From Emiliania huxleyi CCMP1516 (Eukaryota; Haptophyta; Isochrysidales; Noelaerhabdaceae): 64,000 nt of DNA. Positions 12,701 through 22,392 of the stretch are shown here, one piece after another. Each line of letters begins with the position of its first letter. Position 1 is the first letter of the stretch. Both the position numbers and the translations under genes were made by a program. The stretch covers positions 250,967 through 314,966 of the forward strand of contig NW_005201058.1 of the NCBI RefSeq assembly GCF_000372725.1, written 5' to 3'. The notes below the pieces were generated by a model. It ran no database searches. It was not told where the DNA came from and saw nothing but the letters and a program-made list of their open reading frames with translations.

Positions 12701-15700
12701 GCTGCAGTCTCACCCTCCGAGGACTAACGCTCGTCAACGGATATGCAGATGGCGACGGTGGCGCCATTCAAGGGTCTTACGCAGGCTCTCTCAAGTTGGC
12801 CGACTCGAGCATCAAGGATTCCGCCTCCGGCGGAGACGGCGGCGGCATCGCCATGGCTTACAGCAGAGACGTCGAGCTCGTCCGGTCGAGCCTTTCTAGC
12901 TGCCGCGCTGAGAGCGACGGCGGCGGCATCTCAGTTCGGCAGGGCGGTGCGCTTGCACTTACAGATAGCTCGAGCATTGCAGACTGCTCCGCCGGCGCAA
13001 ACGGCGGTGGCATCGCCATGGCCGACAGCGGAAATCTTTCGCTGACTGACAGCGCGGTGAGCAGCAGCACGGCGGCGTTCACCGGCGGAGGACTCAAGTT
13101 CGAGAGCAGCGCGAGCATTGCAACCCTCGTGCGGTCGAATATAAGTGGAAATGGTGGCGGCATCGCCATGGCCAACAGCGGAGATGTCGACCTCGAGAGG
13201 TCGAGCCTCTCTGGCTGCCGCGCTGAGAGCGACGGCGGCGGCATCTCGATCCGGCAGAGCGGTGCGCTTGCGCTCACTACTGGCTCGAGCATTGCAGACT
13301 GCTCCGCCGGCGCAAACGGCGGCGGCATCGCCATGGCCGACAGTGGAGCGCTTTCGCTGACTGACAGCGCGGTGAGCAACAGCACGGCCGGTGGAGGCGG
13401 CGGTGGCATCGCCATGGCCGACAGCGGAGATGTCGAGCTCGACCGATCGAGCCTCTCTGGCTGCCGCGCCGAGGGCGACGGAGGCGGCATCTCGATCCGG
13501 CAGAGCGGCGCGCCGCCACCGGTGCCGCCGTCGAGCTGCCCGGCGGGGAGCGTGTTGCACAGCGCGCCGGAGACGGTGACGGACAGCTTCTACGCGGTGG
13601 GCGGGTCGCATTGCTACCTTCTGAAGACGGGTGAGCACATTCTCCAGGACGCCAGCCCGTTCACAACCTGCGACGACGCGGGCTTCTCGGAAGACTACAA
13701 GGTTGGCGATTTCGCGGCGGTGGACCCCGTCACGCGCATCGTCTCTTTCACCGACGGTGACCTGTGTGGCTCGGGGACGCCGCGGAGCGCCGAGCTGACC
13801 GTCTGCATGGACACGTCGGGAGCGGTCGTGGAGAACCATTTCACCGCGTCCGAGCCGACGACGTGCGCCTACGTCTTCGTCCTCACCACGCCGACCCTGT
13901 CGCCGCCTCCCTCCCTTGCGCTTACTACTAGCTCAAGCATTACAGACTGCTCCGCCGGCGCAAACGGCGGCGGCATCGCCATGGCCGACAGCGGAGCGCT
14001 TTCGCTGACTGACAGCGCGGTGAGCAACAGCACGGCCGGTGGAGGCGGCGGCGGCATCGCCATGGCTTACAGCAGAGACGTCGAGCTCGTCCGGTCGAGC
14101 CTCTCTAGCTGCCGCGCTGAGAGCGACGGCGGCGGCATCTCAGTACGGCAGAGCGGCGCTCTTGCACTTACAAATAGCTCGAGCCTTGCAGACTGCTCCG
14201 CCGGCGCAAACGGCGGTGGCATCGCCATGGCCGACAGCGGAGCGCTTTCGCTGACTGACAGCGCGGTGAGCAACAGCACGGCCGGTGGAGGCGGTGGCGG
14301 CATCGCCATGGCTTACAGCAGAGACGTCGAGCTCGTCCGGTCGAGCCTTTCTAGCTGCTGCGCTGAGAGCGACGGCGGCGGCATCTCAGTACGGCAGAGC
14401 GGCGCTCTTGCACTTACAAATAGCTCGAGCCTTGCAGACTGCTCCGCCGGCGCAAACGGCGGTGGCATCGCCATGGCCGACAGCGGAAATCTTTCGCTGA
14501 CTGACAGCGCGGTGAGCAGCAGCACGGCCGGTGGAGGCGGCGGTGGCATCGCCATGGCCGACAGCGGAGATGTCGAGCTCGAGAGGTCGAGCCTCTCTGG
14601 CTGCCAGGCCGCGGGCAACGGCGGCGGCATCTCAATCCGGCAGAGCGGCGCGCTTGCGCTTACTACTAGCTCGAGCATTACAGACTGCTCCGCCGGCGCA
14701 CACGGCGGCGGCATCGCCATGGCTTACAGCAGAGATGTCGAGCTCGAGAGGTCGAGCCTCTCTGGCTGCCGCGCTGAGGGCGATGGCGGCGGCATCTCAG
14801 TTCGGCAGGGCGGTGCGCTTGCGCTTACCGATAGCTCGAGCATTGCAGACTGCTCCGCCGGCGCCAGTGGTGGCGGCATCGCCATGGCCGACAGCGGAGC
14901 ATTTTCGCTTACCGACAGCGCGGTGAGCAACAGCACGGCTGCGAACAGCGGCGGAGGAGCGAGGTTCGAGAGCAGCAGGAGCATCGCAACCCTCGTGAGG
15001 TCAAACGTGAGTGAAAACCGGGCAACCTCAGCCTCGGCATTCTACTACAGCGGCTCCGCCTCCTCGCTGGGTTCAATTCGTGACTCCCAATTCGTGAGCA
15101 ACGTCGCCGGGGACGGAATCACCATCACGGCCGTCTCCCAGCTAAGCTGGTTCCCCTGCCAGCTCGGGGAATGGATGCCCACTCGTGGCGCATTCGAGGG
15201 CGACGTGCTCGGCTGCAACGCCTGTCCCGAGCGGTACTACGGCAACGCCACAAACCTTGAGACCGCTGGATGTAGCGGTATTTGCCCTCTCGGCCATTTC
15301 TGTGAGTTGGGAAGCGCCCTTCCGGTGCCCTGTCGCAATGGGACCCGCATGCCGTTGTTCGGAGCGTCCAGCGCTGACGACTGCCTCGACTGCCCGCGTG
15401 GGCAATACCAGTCGGAAAACGGCCAGCCGAGCTGCACCACCTGCCCAGCAGGGACCCACTCGGCCAACACCGGGAGCTCGGAATGTGAGGTTTGCAAGTC
15501 GGGCGGCTACTGCGAGGTGGTGGACGGGAGCATGGTACGGCAGGCGTGCCCCGCCGGCAGCTACAATCCGGAAACCAAATCCACCTCAATAGGATCGTGC
15601 CTTCTCTGCCCTGTCGGGACCTCGAGCTCTGACATCGAAGCGACAACAAACGCTACCTGTGTGCCTTGCCGCGCTGGCAGCTTCGCATCTGAGGAGGGTG

Positions 15701-18700
15701 AGCAGGCCTGCCAGGTTTGCCCGCAGGGCTACTTCCAGAGGGAGACCGGCCAGGCCGCCTGCGTCCGCTGCGCGGCTGGCAAGTTTTGCCCCGAGGGTTC
15801 GTCGCGCGAGCTGGACGCGCAGTGCGAGGCGGGCACGTACGCCAGGCTGACCGACCAGAGCGGCGACCCCGAGTGCCTCGCCTGCCCCGCCGGCTCGTCG
15901 TGCGGCGGCGGGGCGGCGCCGCCCTCCGAGTGCTCTCCGGGCTCTTTCGCCGCCACGGCCGGCCTCTCCAAGTGCGCCAGCTGTGCGGGCGGGACGTACC
16001 AGGGCGAGTCGAACGCGACGAGCTGCCTTCCGTGCTTGGAGGGCAGCTACTGCGCCGAGGGTGCGTCGGCGCCGCTGCCGTGCGAGAAGGGCACATTTTC
16101 CAACGCCACGGACGTCGCCGACGCGAGCGAGTGCACCGCCGCCTCGCCGGGCCACTTCGCCACCACGGGCTCCACCGAGCAGTCGCCGTGCGCCAAGGGG
16201 TCGTACACGGACGAGGCCAAGCAGGGCGAGTGCACGCGCTGCGCCGCCGGCACGTACCAGGACGAGGAAGGCAAGACGGCGTGCGGGCCGTGCGAGCAAG
16301 GCAGCTACTGCGAGCCAGGCGCGTCGAGGCCGTTGCCGTGCGAGGCTGGCAGCTACTCGCGCGCCACCAACCTCACCGACGCGGGCGAGTGCACCGACGC
16401 CTCGCCGGGCCACTTCGCCACCACGGGCTCCATCGAGCAGACGGCGTGCCGCGAGGGCAGCTTCGCCAACGGCACCCGCAACGAGGCTTGCGAGCTGTGC
16501 GCCGAGGGCTACTTCCAGGACCAGCCCGCCGCCGCCGCCTGCGTCCGCTGCGCTGCGGGCAAGTTTTGTCCCGAAGGCTCGTCGCGCGAGCTGGACGCGC
16601 AGTGCGAGGCGGGCACGTACGCCAGGCTGACCGACCAGAGCGGCGACCCCGAGTGCCTCATTTGCCCCGCCGGCTCGTCGTGCGGCGGCGGGGCGGCGCC
16701 GCCCTCCGAGTGCTCGCCGGGCTCTTTCGCCGCCACGGCCGGCCTCTCCGAGTGCGCCAGCTGTGCGGGCGGGACGTACCAGGGCGAGTCGAACGCGACG
16801 GGCTGCCTTCCGTGCGTGGAGGGCAGCTACTGCGCCGAGGGCGCGTCGGCGCCGCTGCCGTGCGTTGCGGGCAGCTACTCGACCGCCACCAACCTCACCG
16901 CCGCGAGCGAGTGCACCGACGCCTCGCCGGGCCACTTCGCCACCACCGGCTCCACGCAGCAGACGGCGTGCGCCAAGGGGTCGTACACGGACGCGTACGG
17001 GCAGGGCGCGTGCACGCCCTGCGCCGGCGGCACGTACCAGGACGAGGAAGGCAAGACGGTTTGCGAGCCGTGCGAGGCGGGCAGCTACTGCGCTGTTGGC
17101 GCGGCGGCGGCGCTGCCGTGCGAGGCTGGCAGCTACTCGAGCGCCACCAACCTCACCGACGCGAGCGAGTGCACCGACGCTTCGCCGGGCCACTTTGCCC
17201 CCACGGGCTCGACGCAGCAGACGGCGTGCCGCGAGGGCAGCTTCGCCAACGGCACCCGCAACGAGGCGTGCGAGCTGTGCGCCGAGGGCTACTTCCAGGA
17301 CCAGCCCGCCGCCGCCGCCTGCGTCCGCTGCGCTGCTGGCAAGTTTTGCCCTCAGGGGTCGTCGCGCGAGCTGGACGCGCAGTGCGAGGCGGGCACGTAT
17401 GCGAGGCTGACCGACCAGAGCGGCGACCCCGAGTGCCTCATTTGCCCCGCCGGCTCGTCGTGCGGCGGCGGGGCGGCGCCGCCGTCCGAGTGCTCGCCGG
17501 GCTCTTTCGCCGCCACGGCCGGCCTCTCCGAGTGCGCCAGCTGTGCGGGCGGGACGTACCAGGGCGAGTCGAACGCGACGGGCTGCCTTCCGTGCGTGGA
17601 GGGCAGCTACTGCGCCGAGGGCGCGTCGGCGCCGCTGCCGTGCGTTGCGGGCAGCTACTCGACCGCCACCAACCTCACCGCCGCGAGCGAGTGCACCGCC
17701 GCCTCGCCGGGCAACTTCGCCACCACGGGCTCCAACGAGCAGACGGCGTGCGCCAAGGGGTCGTACACGGACGCGTACGGGCAGGGCGCGTGCACGCCCT
17801 GCGCCGGCGGCACGTACCAGGACGAGGAAGGCAAGACGGTTTGCGAGCCGTGCGAGGCGGGCAGCTACTGCGCTGTTGGCGCGGCGGCGGCGCTGCCGTG
17901 CGAGGCTGGCAGCTACTCGAGCGCCACCAACCTCACCGACGCGAGCGAGTGCACCGACGCTTCGCCGGGCCACTTCGCCCCCACGGGCTCGACGCAGCAG
18001 ACGGCGTGCCGCGAGGGCAGCTTCGCCAACGGCACCCGCAACGAGGCGTGCGAGCTGTGCGCCGAGGGCTACTTCCAGGACCAGCCCGCCGCCGCCGCCT
18101 GCGTCCGCTGCGCTGCTGGCAAGTTTTGCCCTCAGGGGTCGTCGCGCGAGCTGGACGCGCAGTGCGAGGCGGGCACGTATGCGAGGCTGACCGACCAGAG
18201 CGGCGACCCCGAGTGCCTCATTTGCCCCGCCGGCTCGTCGTGCGGCGGCGGGGCGGCGCAGCCGTCCGAGTGCTCGCCGGGCTCTTTCGCCGCCACGGCC
18301 GGCCTCTCCGAGTGCGCCAGCTGTGCGGGCGGGACGTACCAGGGCGAGTCGAACGCGACGGGCTGCCTTCCGTGCGTGGAGGGCAGCTACTGCGCCGAGG
18401 GCGCGTCGGCGCCGCTGCCGTGCGTTGCGGGCAGCTACTCGACCGCCACCAACCTCACCGCCGCGGGCGAGTGCACCGACGCCTCGCCGGGCCACTTCGC
18501 CACCACCGGCTCCACGCAGCAGACGGCGTGCGCCAAGGGGTCGTACACGGACGCGTACGGGCAGGGCGCGTGCACGCCCTGCGCCGGCGGCACGTACCAG
18601 GACGAGGAAGGCAAGACGGTTTGCGAGCCGTGCGAGGCGGGAAGCTACTGCGCTGTTGGCGCAGCGGCGGCGCTGCCGTGCGAGGCTGGCAGCTACTCGA

Positions 18701-21700
18701 GCGCCACCAACCTCACCGACGCGAGCGAGTGCACCGACGCTTCGCCGGGCCACTTCGCCCCCACGGGCTCGACGCAGCAGACGGCGTGCCGCGAGGGCAG
18801 CTTCGCCAACGGCACCCGCAACGAGGCGTGCGAGCTGTGCGCCGAGGGCTACTTCCAGGACCAGCCCGCCGCCGCCGCCTGCGTCCGCTGCGCTGCTGGC
18901 AAGTTTTGCCCTCAGGGGTCGTCGCGCGAGCTGGACGCGCAGTGCGAGGCGGGCACGTATGCGAGGCTGACCGACCGGAGCGGCGACCCCGAGTGCCTCA
19001 TTTGCCCCGCCGGCTCGTCGTGCGGCGGCGGGGCGGCGCCGCCCTCCGAGTGCTCGCCGGGCTCTTTCGCCGCCACGGCTGGCCTCTCCGAGTGCGCCAG
19101 CTGTGCGGGCGGGACGTACCAGGGCGAGTCGAACGCGACGAGCTGCCTTCCGTGCGTGGAGGGCAGCTACTGCGCCGAGGGCGCGTCGGCGCCGCTGCCG
19201 TGCGTTGCGGGCAGCTACTCGACCGCCACCAACCTCACCGCCGCGAGCGAGTGCACCGACGCCTCGCCGGGCCACTTCGCCACCACCGGCTCCACGCAGC
19301 AGACGGCGTGCGCCAAGGGGTCGTACACGGACGCGTACGGGCAGGGCGCGTGCACGCCCTGCGCCGGCGGCACGTACCAGGACGAGGAAGGCAAGACGGT
19401 TTGCGAGCCGTGCGAGGCGGGCAGCTACTGCGCTGTTGGCGCGGCGGCGGCGCTGCCGTGCGAGGCTGGCAGCTACTCGAGCGCCACCAACCTCACCGAC
19501 GCGAGCGAGTGCACCGACGCCTCGCCGGGCCACTTCGCCACCACCGGCTCCACCGAGCAGACGGCGTGCCGCGAGGGCAGCTTCGCCAACGGCATTCGCA
19601 ACGACGCGTGCGAGCTGTGCCCCAAGGGCTACTTCCAGAACGAGACCGGCAAGGCCGCCTGCGTCCGCTGCGCTGCTGGCAAGTTTTGCCCGGTGGGCTC
19701 GTCGCGCGAGCTGGACGCGCAGTGCAAGGCGGGCACGTACGCGAGGCTGTCCGACCAGAGCGGCGACCCCGAGTGCCTCGCCTGCCCCGCCGGCTCGTCG
19801 TGCGGCGGCGGGGCGGCGCCGCCCTCCGAGTGCTCGCCGGGCTCTTTCGCCGCCACGGCCGGCCTCTCCGAGTGCGCCAGCTGTGCGGGCGGGACGTACC
19901 AGGGCGAGTCGAACGCGACGAGCTGCCTTCCGTGCGTGGAGGGCAGCTACTGCGCCGAGGGCGCGTCGGCGCCGCTGCCGTGCGTTGCGGGCAGCTACTC
20001 GACCGCCACCAACCTCACCGCCGCGGGCGAGTGCACCGACGCCTCGCCGGGCCACTTCGCCACCACCGGCTCCACGCAGCAGACGGCGTGCGCCAAGGGG
20101 TCGTACACGGACGCGTACGGGCAGGGCGCGTGCACGCCCTGCGCCGGCGGCACGTACCAGGACGAGGAAGGCAAGACGGCTTGCGAGCCGTGCGAGGCGG
20201 GAAGCTACTGCGCTGTTGGCGCGGCGGCGGCGCTGCCGTGCGAGGCTGGCAGCTACTCGAGCGCCACCAACCTCACCGACGCGAGCGAGTGCACCGACGC
20301 CACGCCGGGCCACTTCGCCACCACCGGCTCCACCGAGCAGACGGCGTGCCGCGAGGGCAGCTTCGCCAACGGCACCCGCAACGACGCGTGCGAGCTGTGC
20401 GCCGAGGGCTACTTCCAGGACCAGCCCGCCGCCGCCGCCTGCGTCCGCTGCGCTGCTGGCAAGTTTTGCCCTCAGGGGTCGTCGCGCGAGCTGGACGCGC
20501 AGTGCGAGGCGGGCACGTATGCGAGGCTGTCCGACCAGAGCGGCGACCCCGAGTGCCTCGCCTGCCCCGCCGGCTCGTCGTGCGGCGGCGGGGCGGCGCC
20601 GCCGTCCGAGTGCTCGCCGGGCTCCGTCGCCGCCACGGCCGGCCTCTCCGAGTGCGCCAGCTGTGCGGGCGGGACGTACCAGGGCGAGTCGAACGCGACG
20701 AGCTGCCTTCCGTGCGTGGAGGGCAGCTACTGCGCCGAGGGCGCGTCGGCGCCGCTGCCGTGCGTTGCGGGCAGCTACTCGACCGCCACCAACCTCACCG
20801 CCGCGAGCGAGTGCACTGACGCCTCGCCGGGCCACTTCGCCACAACCGGCTCCACGCAGCAGACGGCGTGCGCCAAGGGGTCGTACACGGACGCGTACGG
20901 GCAGGGCGCGTGCACGCCCTGCGCCGGCGGCACGTACCAGGACGAGGAAGGCAAGACGGTTTGCGAGCCGTGCGAGGCGGGCAGCTACTGCGCTGTTGGC
21001 GCGGCGGCGGCGCTGCCGTGCGAGGCTGGCAGCTACTCGAGCGCCACCAACCTCACCGACGCGAGCGAGTGCACCGACGCTTCGCCGGGCCACTTCGCCC
21101 CCACGGGCTCCATTGAGCAGACGCCGTGCTCGCCGGGCACTTTCAGCGCTCTCGCCGGGCAGAGCATCTGCGAGAAGTGCCCTGCCGGCGAATATCAAGA
21201 CTCGAGCGGCGCCACCAACTGCACCACGTGCGTGCCGGGCCATTACTGCGCCGAGGGCGCCTCTGCACCGCTACCCTGCCCCGCCGGGACGCGCATCAAC
21301 GCCTCGCTCGACCTCATGACGAGCAAGGACGACTGCATCACCTGTCCGGCCGGCACGTTTTGCCCGACCGGCTCTGATGACGCCACCGACTGCGCGCCGG
21401 GCACCTTCAGCGCTCTCGCCGGGCAGAGCAGGTGCGAGAGGTGCCCTCCGGGCAACTATCAGGACGCGAGCGGCAAGACGGAGTGCAAGACGTGCGTGAA
21501 GGGCCGATACTGCGCCGAGGGCGCGTCGGCGCCGCTGCCGTGCGTTGCGGGCAGCTACTCGACCGCCACCAACCTCACCGCCGCGAGCGAGTGCACCGAC
21601 GCCTCGCCGGGCCACTTCGCCACCACCGGCTCCACGCAGCAGACGGCGTGCGCCAAGGGGTCGTACACGGACGCGTACAAGCAGGGCGAGTGCACGCCCT

Positions 21701-22392
21701 GCGCCGGCGGCACGTACCAGGACGAGAGCGGCAAGACGGCGTGCAAGCCGTGCGAGGCGGGCAGCTACTGCGCTGTTGGCGCGGCGGCGGCGCTGCCGTG
21801 CGAGGCTGGCAGCTACTCGGGCGCGACCGACAACGACGAGCAGGAAGACTGCACGCCGGCCGACCCTGGCTCCTTCGCGGTGACGGGCTCCATTGAGCAG
21901 ACGCCGTGCTCGCCGGGCACTTTCAGCGCTCTCGCCGGGCAGAGCATCTGCGAGAAGTGCCCTGCCGGCGAATATCAAGACTCGAGCGGCGCCACCAACT
22001 GCACCACGTGCGTGCCGGGCCATTACTGCGCCGAGGGCGCCTCTGCGCCGCTGCCTTGCCCCGCCGGGACGCGCATCAACGCCTCGCTCGACCTCATGAC
22101 GAGCAAGGACGACTGCATCACCTGTCCGGCCGGCACGTTTTGCCCGACCGGCTCTGATGACGCCACCGACTGCGCGCCGGGAACCTTCAACGCCCTCGCC
22201 GGGCACGGTCCCCGGGTGGAACGGAAACGGAGCGAACGTGTACTTGGACATGTGGACATTTGTGCAGTGTGCACCGTGTGGCGCAGGCTGCAAGACCACG
22301 AACTCGGCGACGGCAAGTTTCACCTAGCGCCCCAAACAGCCACGCGGCGGCCTCGGCATGGCCGGGCAGCGGGCTCGGAAGCTCGACCTTGA
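9757..22392 (+). CDS. Giant secreted Cys-rich surface protein (beta-helix, MRH, GCC2/GCC3 repeats)
   Basis: I chose the ATG at 9757 because it gives a signal peptide: a basic N-region, hydrophobic AGIVIIFFL, and an AHA-like cleavage site before a Pro/Ser stretch. ATG 9694 would add another hydrophobic run, and the frame is open further upstream. Order of parts: Gly-rich region (9.9-10.8 kb), Cys domain (10.9-11.1), a DSYGDGWNG module (11.2-11.4), Pro-rich pherophorin-like spacers (11.45-11.9), two Cys domains (11.9-12.5), beta-helix repeats (12.6-15.1), an MRH-like domain inside them (13.5-13.9), then ephrin-receptor-like GCC2/GCC3 Cys repeats to about 22.2 kb. Predicted role is cell-surface or extracellular structure or adhesion. 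No C-terminal anchor is visible. The last about 65 codons leave the Cys-repeat pattern, so the true 3' end is uncertain. A single open exon of 12.6 kb is unusual. Confidence 0.75.
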   Translation: MEGRSHAAGSVHLLSNTRALRAGIVIIFFLQAAHANPSAPIPPSSPSLGNCGTGTLEVTADTTLNTDQHPYGLYFSSILIAAGATLSANGSKPLILYADTFVDIQGTIDVSGGKGGNSAGDHMSAGGGAGGGAVKIVSAQISVGPSGAIRADGGDGGDAGGPGQSFTAPWFTPGDGAAGVGVAGGYDGGAGVGSNEGGKPGSGPGASAGGNFSTGVPPGAGGAGHASAGTDGFGQWSDIRPPGGPAYGDAELSGGLQGGSGAGSGANDPDNEEGAGGGGSGGTIYLVAPTLQIQGVVSVAGGLGGRDDYHYNGEADREGYNNGGPGSVGRIRLDYETFTHGTAAPTYYQGELGDLSRFCTPPPLSPPSPPTAPALPPSPPQPCTSNQVQQSAPDVGAWGGTCTCPDGGVYLVGDNYDFCASLACVGGVSGSCEENNPGGKHVKVTCGTCDAPPSPPASPPLLPLPPSAPPIDFQVTVGGGRWPEEVSWDLTCIGVLIGSGGAPYSGNLSAPPDECTLNMYDSYGDGWNGNLWVGAGYNFTLEIGSSGSEKFTLAPPSPSSPPRFPPSPPSPPPPSPPSPPPLAPLPPLRPNEASAATENELRSLIDKAVSEGREAHIFVAPGAHIMLGSTPSPPPSPPPPSPPPLPPSPPRAPPQPPPLTPPSPPPSPPPPSLPPHSPPPPSPPPPLPPPPSPPPPSPPQPSPPPSPPPPSPPAREFCKVNGATTCTDSGNRDISTQAECERAISVTGSDSCSAGSSNWYGALSGASLPRGCWMNNEGCGGTSFFNAIATANGACDSGGGRSCVCLCGTASPSPPPPSAAAAAAGRRVSEVLDSSPPPPTCVCMNSIPWTAQPPGCSPVWNESPADGCQPVGGSCTTVGSRSGQAWCFVQAHSILSECSDKFRDDGNDPDLGTGSGWYISYLACASPPPPPQPPLPPPSRAAEVLDSSLECSSNITLVVRSSGVGATLDGQGRSRLFSLSGGCSLTLRGLTLVNGYADGDGGAIQGSYAGSLKLADSSIKDSASGGDGGGIAMAYSRDVELVRSSLSSCRAESDGGGISVRQGGALALTDSSSIADCSAGANGGGIAMADSGNLSLTDSAVSSSTAAFTGGGLKFESSASIATLVRSNISGNGGGIAMANSGDVDLERSSLSGCRAESDGGGISIRQSGALALTTGSSIADCSAGANGGGIAMADSGALSLTDSAVSNSTAGGGGGGIAMADSGDVELDRSSLSGCRAEGDGGGISIRQSGAPPPVPPSSCPAGSVLHSAPETVTDSFYAVGGSHCYLLKTGEHILQDASPFTTCDDAGFSEDYKVGDFAAVDPVTRIVSFTDGDLCGSGTPRSAELTVCMDTSGAVVENHFTASEPTTCAYVFVLTTPTLSPPPSLALTTSSSITDCSAGANGGGIAMADSGALSLTDSAVSNSTAGGGGGGIAMAYSRDVELVRSSLSSCRAESDGGGISVRQSGALALTNSSSLADCSAGANGGGIAMADSGALSLTDSAVSNSTAGGGGGGIAMAYSRDVELVRSSLSSCCAESDGGGISVRQSGALALTNSSSLADCSAGANGGGIAMADSGNLSLTDSAVSSSTAGGGGGGIAMADSGDVELERSSLSGCQAAGNGGGISIRQSGALALTTSSSITDCSAGAHGGGIAMAYSRDVELERSSLSGCRAEGDGGGISVRQGGALALTDSSSIADCSAGASGGGIAMADSGAFSLTDSAVSNSTAANSGGGARFESSRSIATLVRSNVSENRATSASAFYYSGSASSLGSIRDSQFVSNVAGDGITITAVSQLSWFPCQLGEWMPTRGAFEGDVLGCNACPERYYGNATNLETAGCSGICPLGHFCELGSALPVPCRNGTRMPLFGASSADDCLDCPRGQYQSENGQPSCTTCPAGTHSANTGSSECEVCKSGGYCEVVDGSMVRQACPAGSYNPETKSTSIGSCLLCPVGTSSSDIEATTNATCVPCRAGSFASEEGEQACQVCPQGYFQRETGQAACVRCAAGKFCPEGSSRELDAQCEAGTYARLTDQSGDPECLACPAGSSCGGGAAPPSECSPGSFAATAGLSKCASCAGGTYQGESNATSCLPCLEGSYCAEGASAPLPCEKGTFSNATDVADASECTAASPGHFATTGSTEQSPCAKGSYTDEAKQGECTRCAAGTYQDEEGKTACGPCEQGSYCEPGASRPLPCEAGSYSRATNLTDAGECTDASPGHFATTGSIEQTACREGSFANGTRNEACELCAEGYFQDQPAAAACVRCAAGKFCPEGSSRELDAQCEAGTYARLTDQSGDPECLICPAGSSCGGGAAPPSECSPGSFAATAGLSECASCAGGTYQGESNATGCLPCVEGSYCAEGASAPLPCVAGSYSTATNLTAASECTDASPGHFATTGSTQQTACAKGSYTDAYGQGACTPCAGGTYQDEEGKTVCEPCEAGSYCAVGAAAALPCEAGSYSSATNLTDASECTDASPGHFAPTGSTQQTACREGSFANGTRNEACELCAEGYFQDQPAAAACVRCAAGKFCPQGSSRELDAQCEAGTYARLTDQSGDPECLICPAGSSCGGGAAPPSECSPGSFAATAGLSECASCAGGTYQGESNATGCLPCVEGSYCAEGASAPLPCVAGSYSTATNLTAASECTAASPGNFATTGSNEQTACAKGSYTDAYGQGACTPCAGGTYQDEEGKTVCEPCEAGSYCAVGAAAALPCEAGSYSSATNLTDASECTDASPGHFAPTGSTQQTACREGSFANGTRNEACELCAEGYFQDQPAAAACVRCAAGKFCPQGSSRELDAQCEAGTYARLTDQSGDPECLICPAGSSCGGGAAQPSECSPGSFAATAGLSECASCAGGTYQGESNATGCLPCVEGSYCAEGASAPLPCVAGSYSTATNLTAAGECTDASPGHFATTGSTQQTACAKGSYTDAYGQGACTPCAGGTYQDEEGKTVCEPCEAGSYCAVGAAAALPCEAGSYSSATNLTDASECTDASPGHFAPTGSTQQTACREGSFANGTRNEACELCAEGYFQDQPAAAACVRCAAGKFCPQGSSRELDAQCEAGTYARLTDRSGDPECLICPAGSSCGGGAAPPSECSPGSFAATAGLSECASCAGGTYQGESNATSCLPCVEGSYCAEGASAPLPCVAGSYSTATNLTAASECTDASPGHFATTGSTQQTACAKGSYTDAYGQGACTPCAGGTYQDEEGKTVCEPCEAGSYCAVGAAAALPCEAGSYSSATNLTDASECTDASPGHFATTGSTEQTACREGSFANGIRNDACELCPKGYFQNETGKAACVRCAAGKFCPVGSSRELDAQCKAGTYARLSDQSGDPECLACPAGSSCGGGAAPPSECSPGSFAATAGLSECASCAGGTYQGESNATSCLPCVEGSYCAEGASAPLPCVAGSYSTATNLTAAGECTDASPGHFATTGSTQQTACAKGSYTDAYGQGACTPCAGGTYQDEEGKTACEPCEAGSYCAVGAAAALPCEAGSYSSATNLTDASECTDATPGHFATTGSTEQTACREGSFANGTRNDACELCAEGYFQDQPAAAACVRCAAGKFCPQGSSRELDAQCEAGTYARLSDQSGDPECLACPAGSSCGGGAAPPSECSPGSVAATAGLSECASCAGGTYQGESNATSCLPCVEGSYCAEGASAPLPCVAGSYSTATNLTAASECTDASPGHFATTGSTQQTACAKGSYTDAYGQGACTPCAGGTYQDEEGKTVCEPCEAGSYCAVGAAAALPCEAGSYSSATNLTDASECTDASPGHFAPTGSIEQTPCSPGTFSALAGQSICEKCPAGEYQDSSGATNCTTCVPGHYCAEGASAPLPCPAGTRINASLDLMTSKDDCITCPAGTFCPTGSDDATDCAPGTFSALAGQSRCERCPPGNYQDASGKTECKTCVKGRYCAEGASAPLPCVAGSYSTATNLTAASECTDASPGHFATTGSTQQTACAKGSYTDAYKQGECTPCAGGTYQDESGKTACKPCEAGSYCAVGAAAALPCEAGSYSGATDNDEQEDCTPADPGSFAVTGSIEQTPCSPGTFSALAGQSICEKCPAGEYQDSSGATNCTTCVPGHYCAEGASAPLPCPAGTRINASLDLMTSKDDCITCPAGTFCPTGSDDATDCAPGTFNALAGHGPRVERKRSERVLGHVDICAVCTVWRRLQDHELGDGKFHLAPQTATRRPRHGRAAGSEARP
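12600..15130 (+). repeat. Beta-helix-type coding repeats
   Basis: About 25 short degenerate repeats alternate SGALSLTDSAVSNS-like strands with GGGI turns and SIADCSAGA segments. GG[GA]I turns recurring every 20-30 residues are typical of right-handed parallel beta-helices such as chlamydial Pmp proteins and pectin-lyase folds. Blocks of three to four repeats are nearly identical in DNA sequence, so the array expanded in blocks. It is interrupted at about 13510-13915 by a different globular domain. Confidence 0.8.
13510..13915 (+). other. MRH-like (mannose-6-phosphate receptor homology) domain inside the beta-helix
   Basis: This in-frame segment breaks the beta-helix repeats and is flanked by Pro-rich linkers on both sides. 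It contains GDLCGSGTPRSAELTVC and, about 25 residues later, EPTTCAYVFVLTTP. That order (G-D-x-C then R, then E-x-x-x-C-x-Y near the end) is the signature of MRH lectin domains as in OS-9, glucosidase II beta and M6P receptors. The terminal Cys after the TP is replaced by a Pro-rich run. Glycan binding is inference. Confidence 0.55.
15720..21130 (+). repeat. 780-bp higher-order repeats of GCC2/GCC3 cysteine modules
   Basis: About seven copies of a 780-bp (260-residue) unit, each with roughly six Cys modules of the CxxCPAGSYS / CxPCxAGSYC type (ephrin-receptor-like, Pfam GCC2_GCC3 family by pattern). Copies are nearly identical in DNA, with scattered changes. After 21.1 kb the register changes and a smaller block (about 21115-21380 and 21895-22180) is itself duplicated. 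This implies continuing homogenisation or copy-number change. Confidence 0.9.

Noticed and set aside
15586-21243. A 1885-codon minus frame and a 1700-codon second plus frame over the Cys repeats
   Set aside because: Arg/Ala/Gly-only composition. Both are open because the 780-bp repeats are GC-rich; the Cys-patterned frame is the real one.
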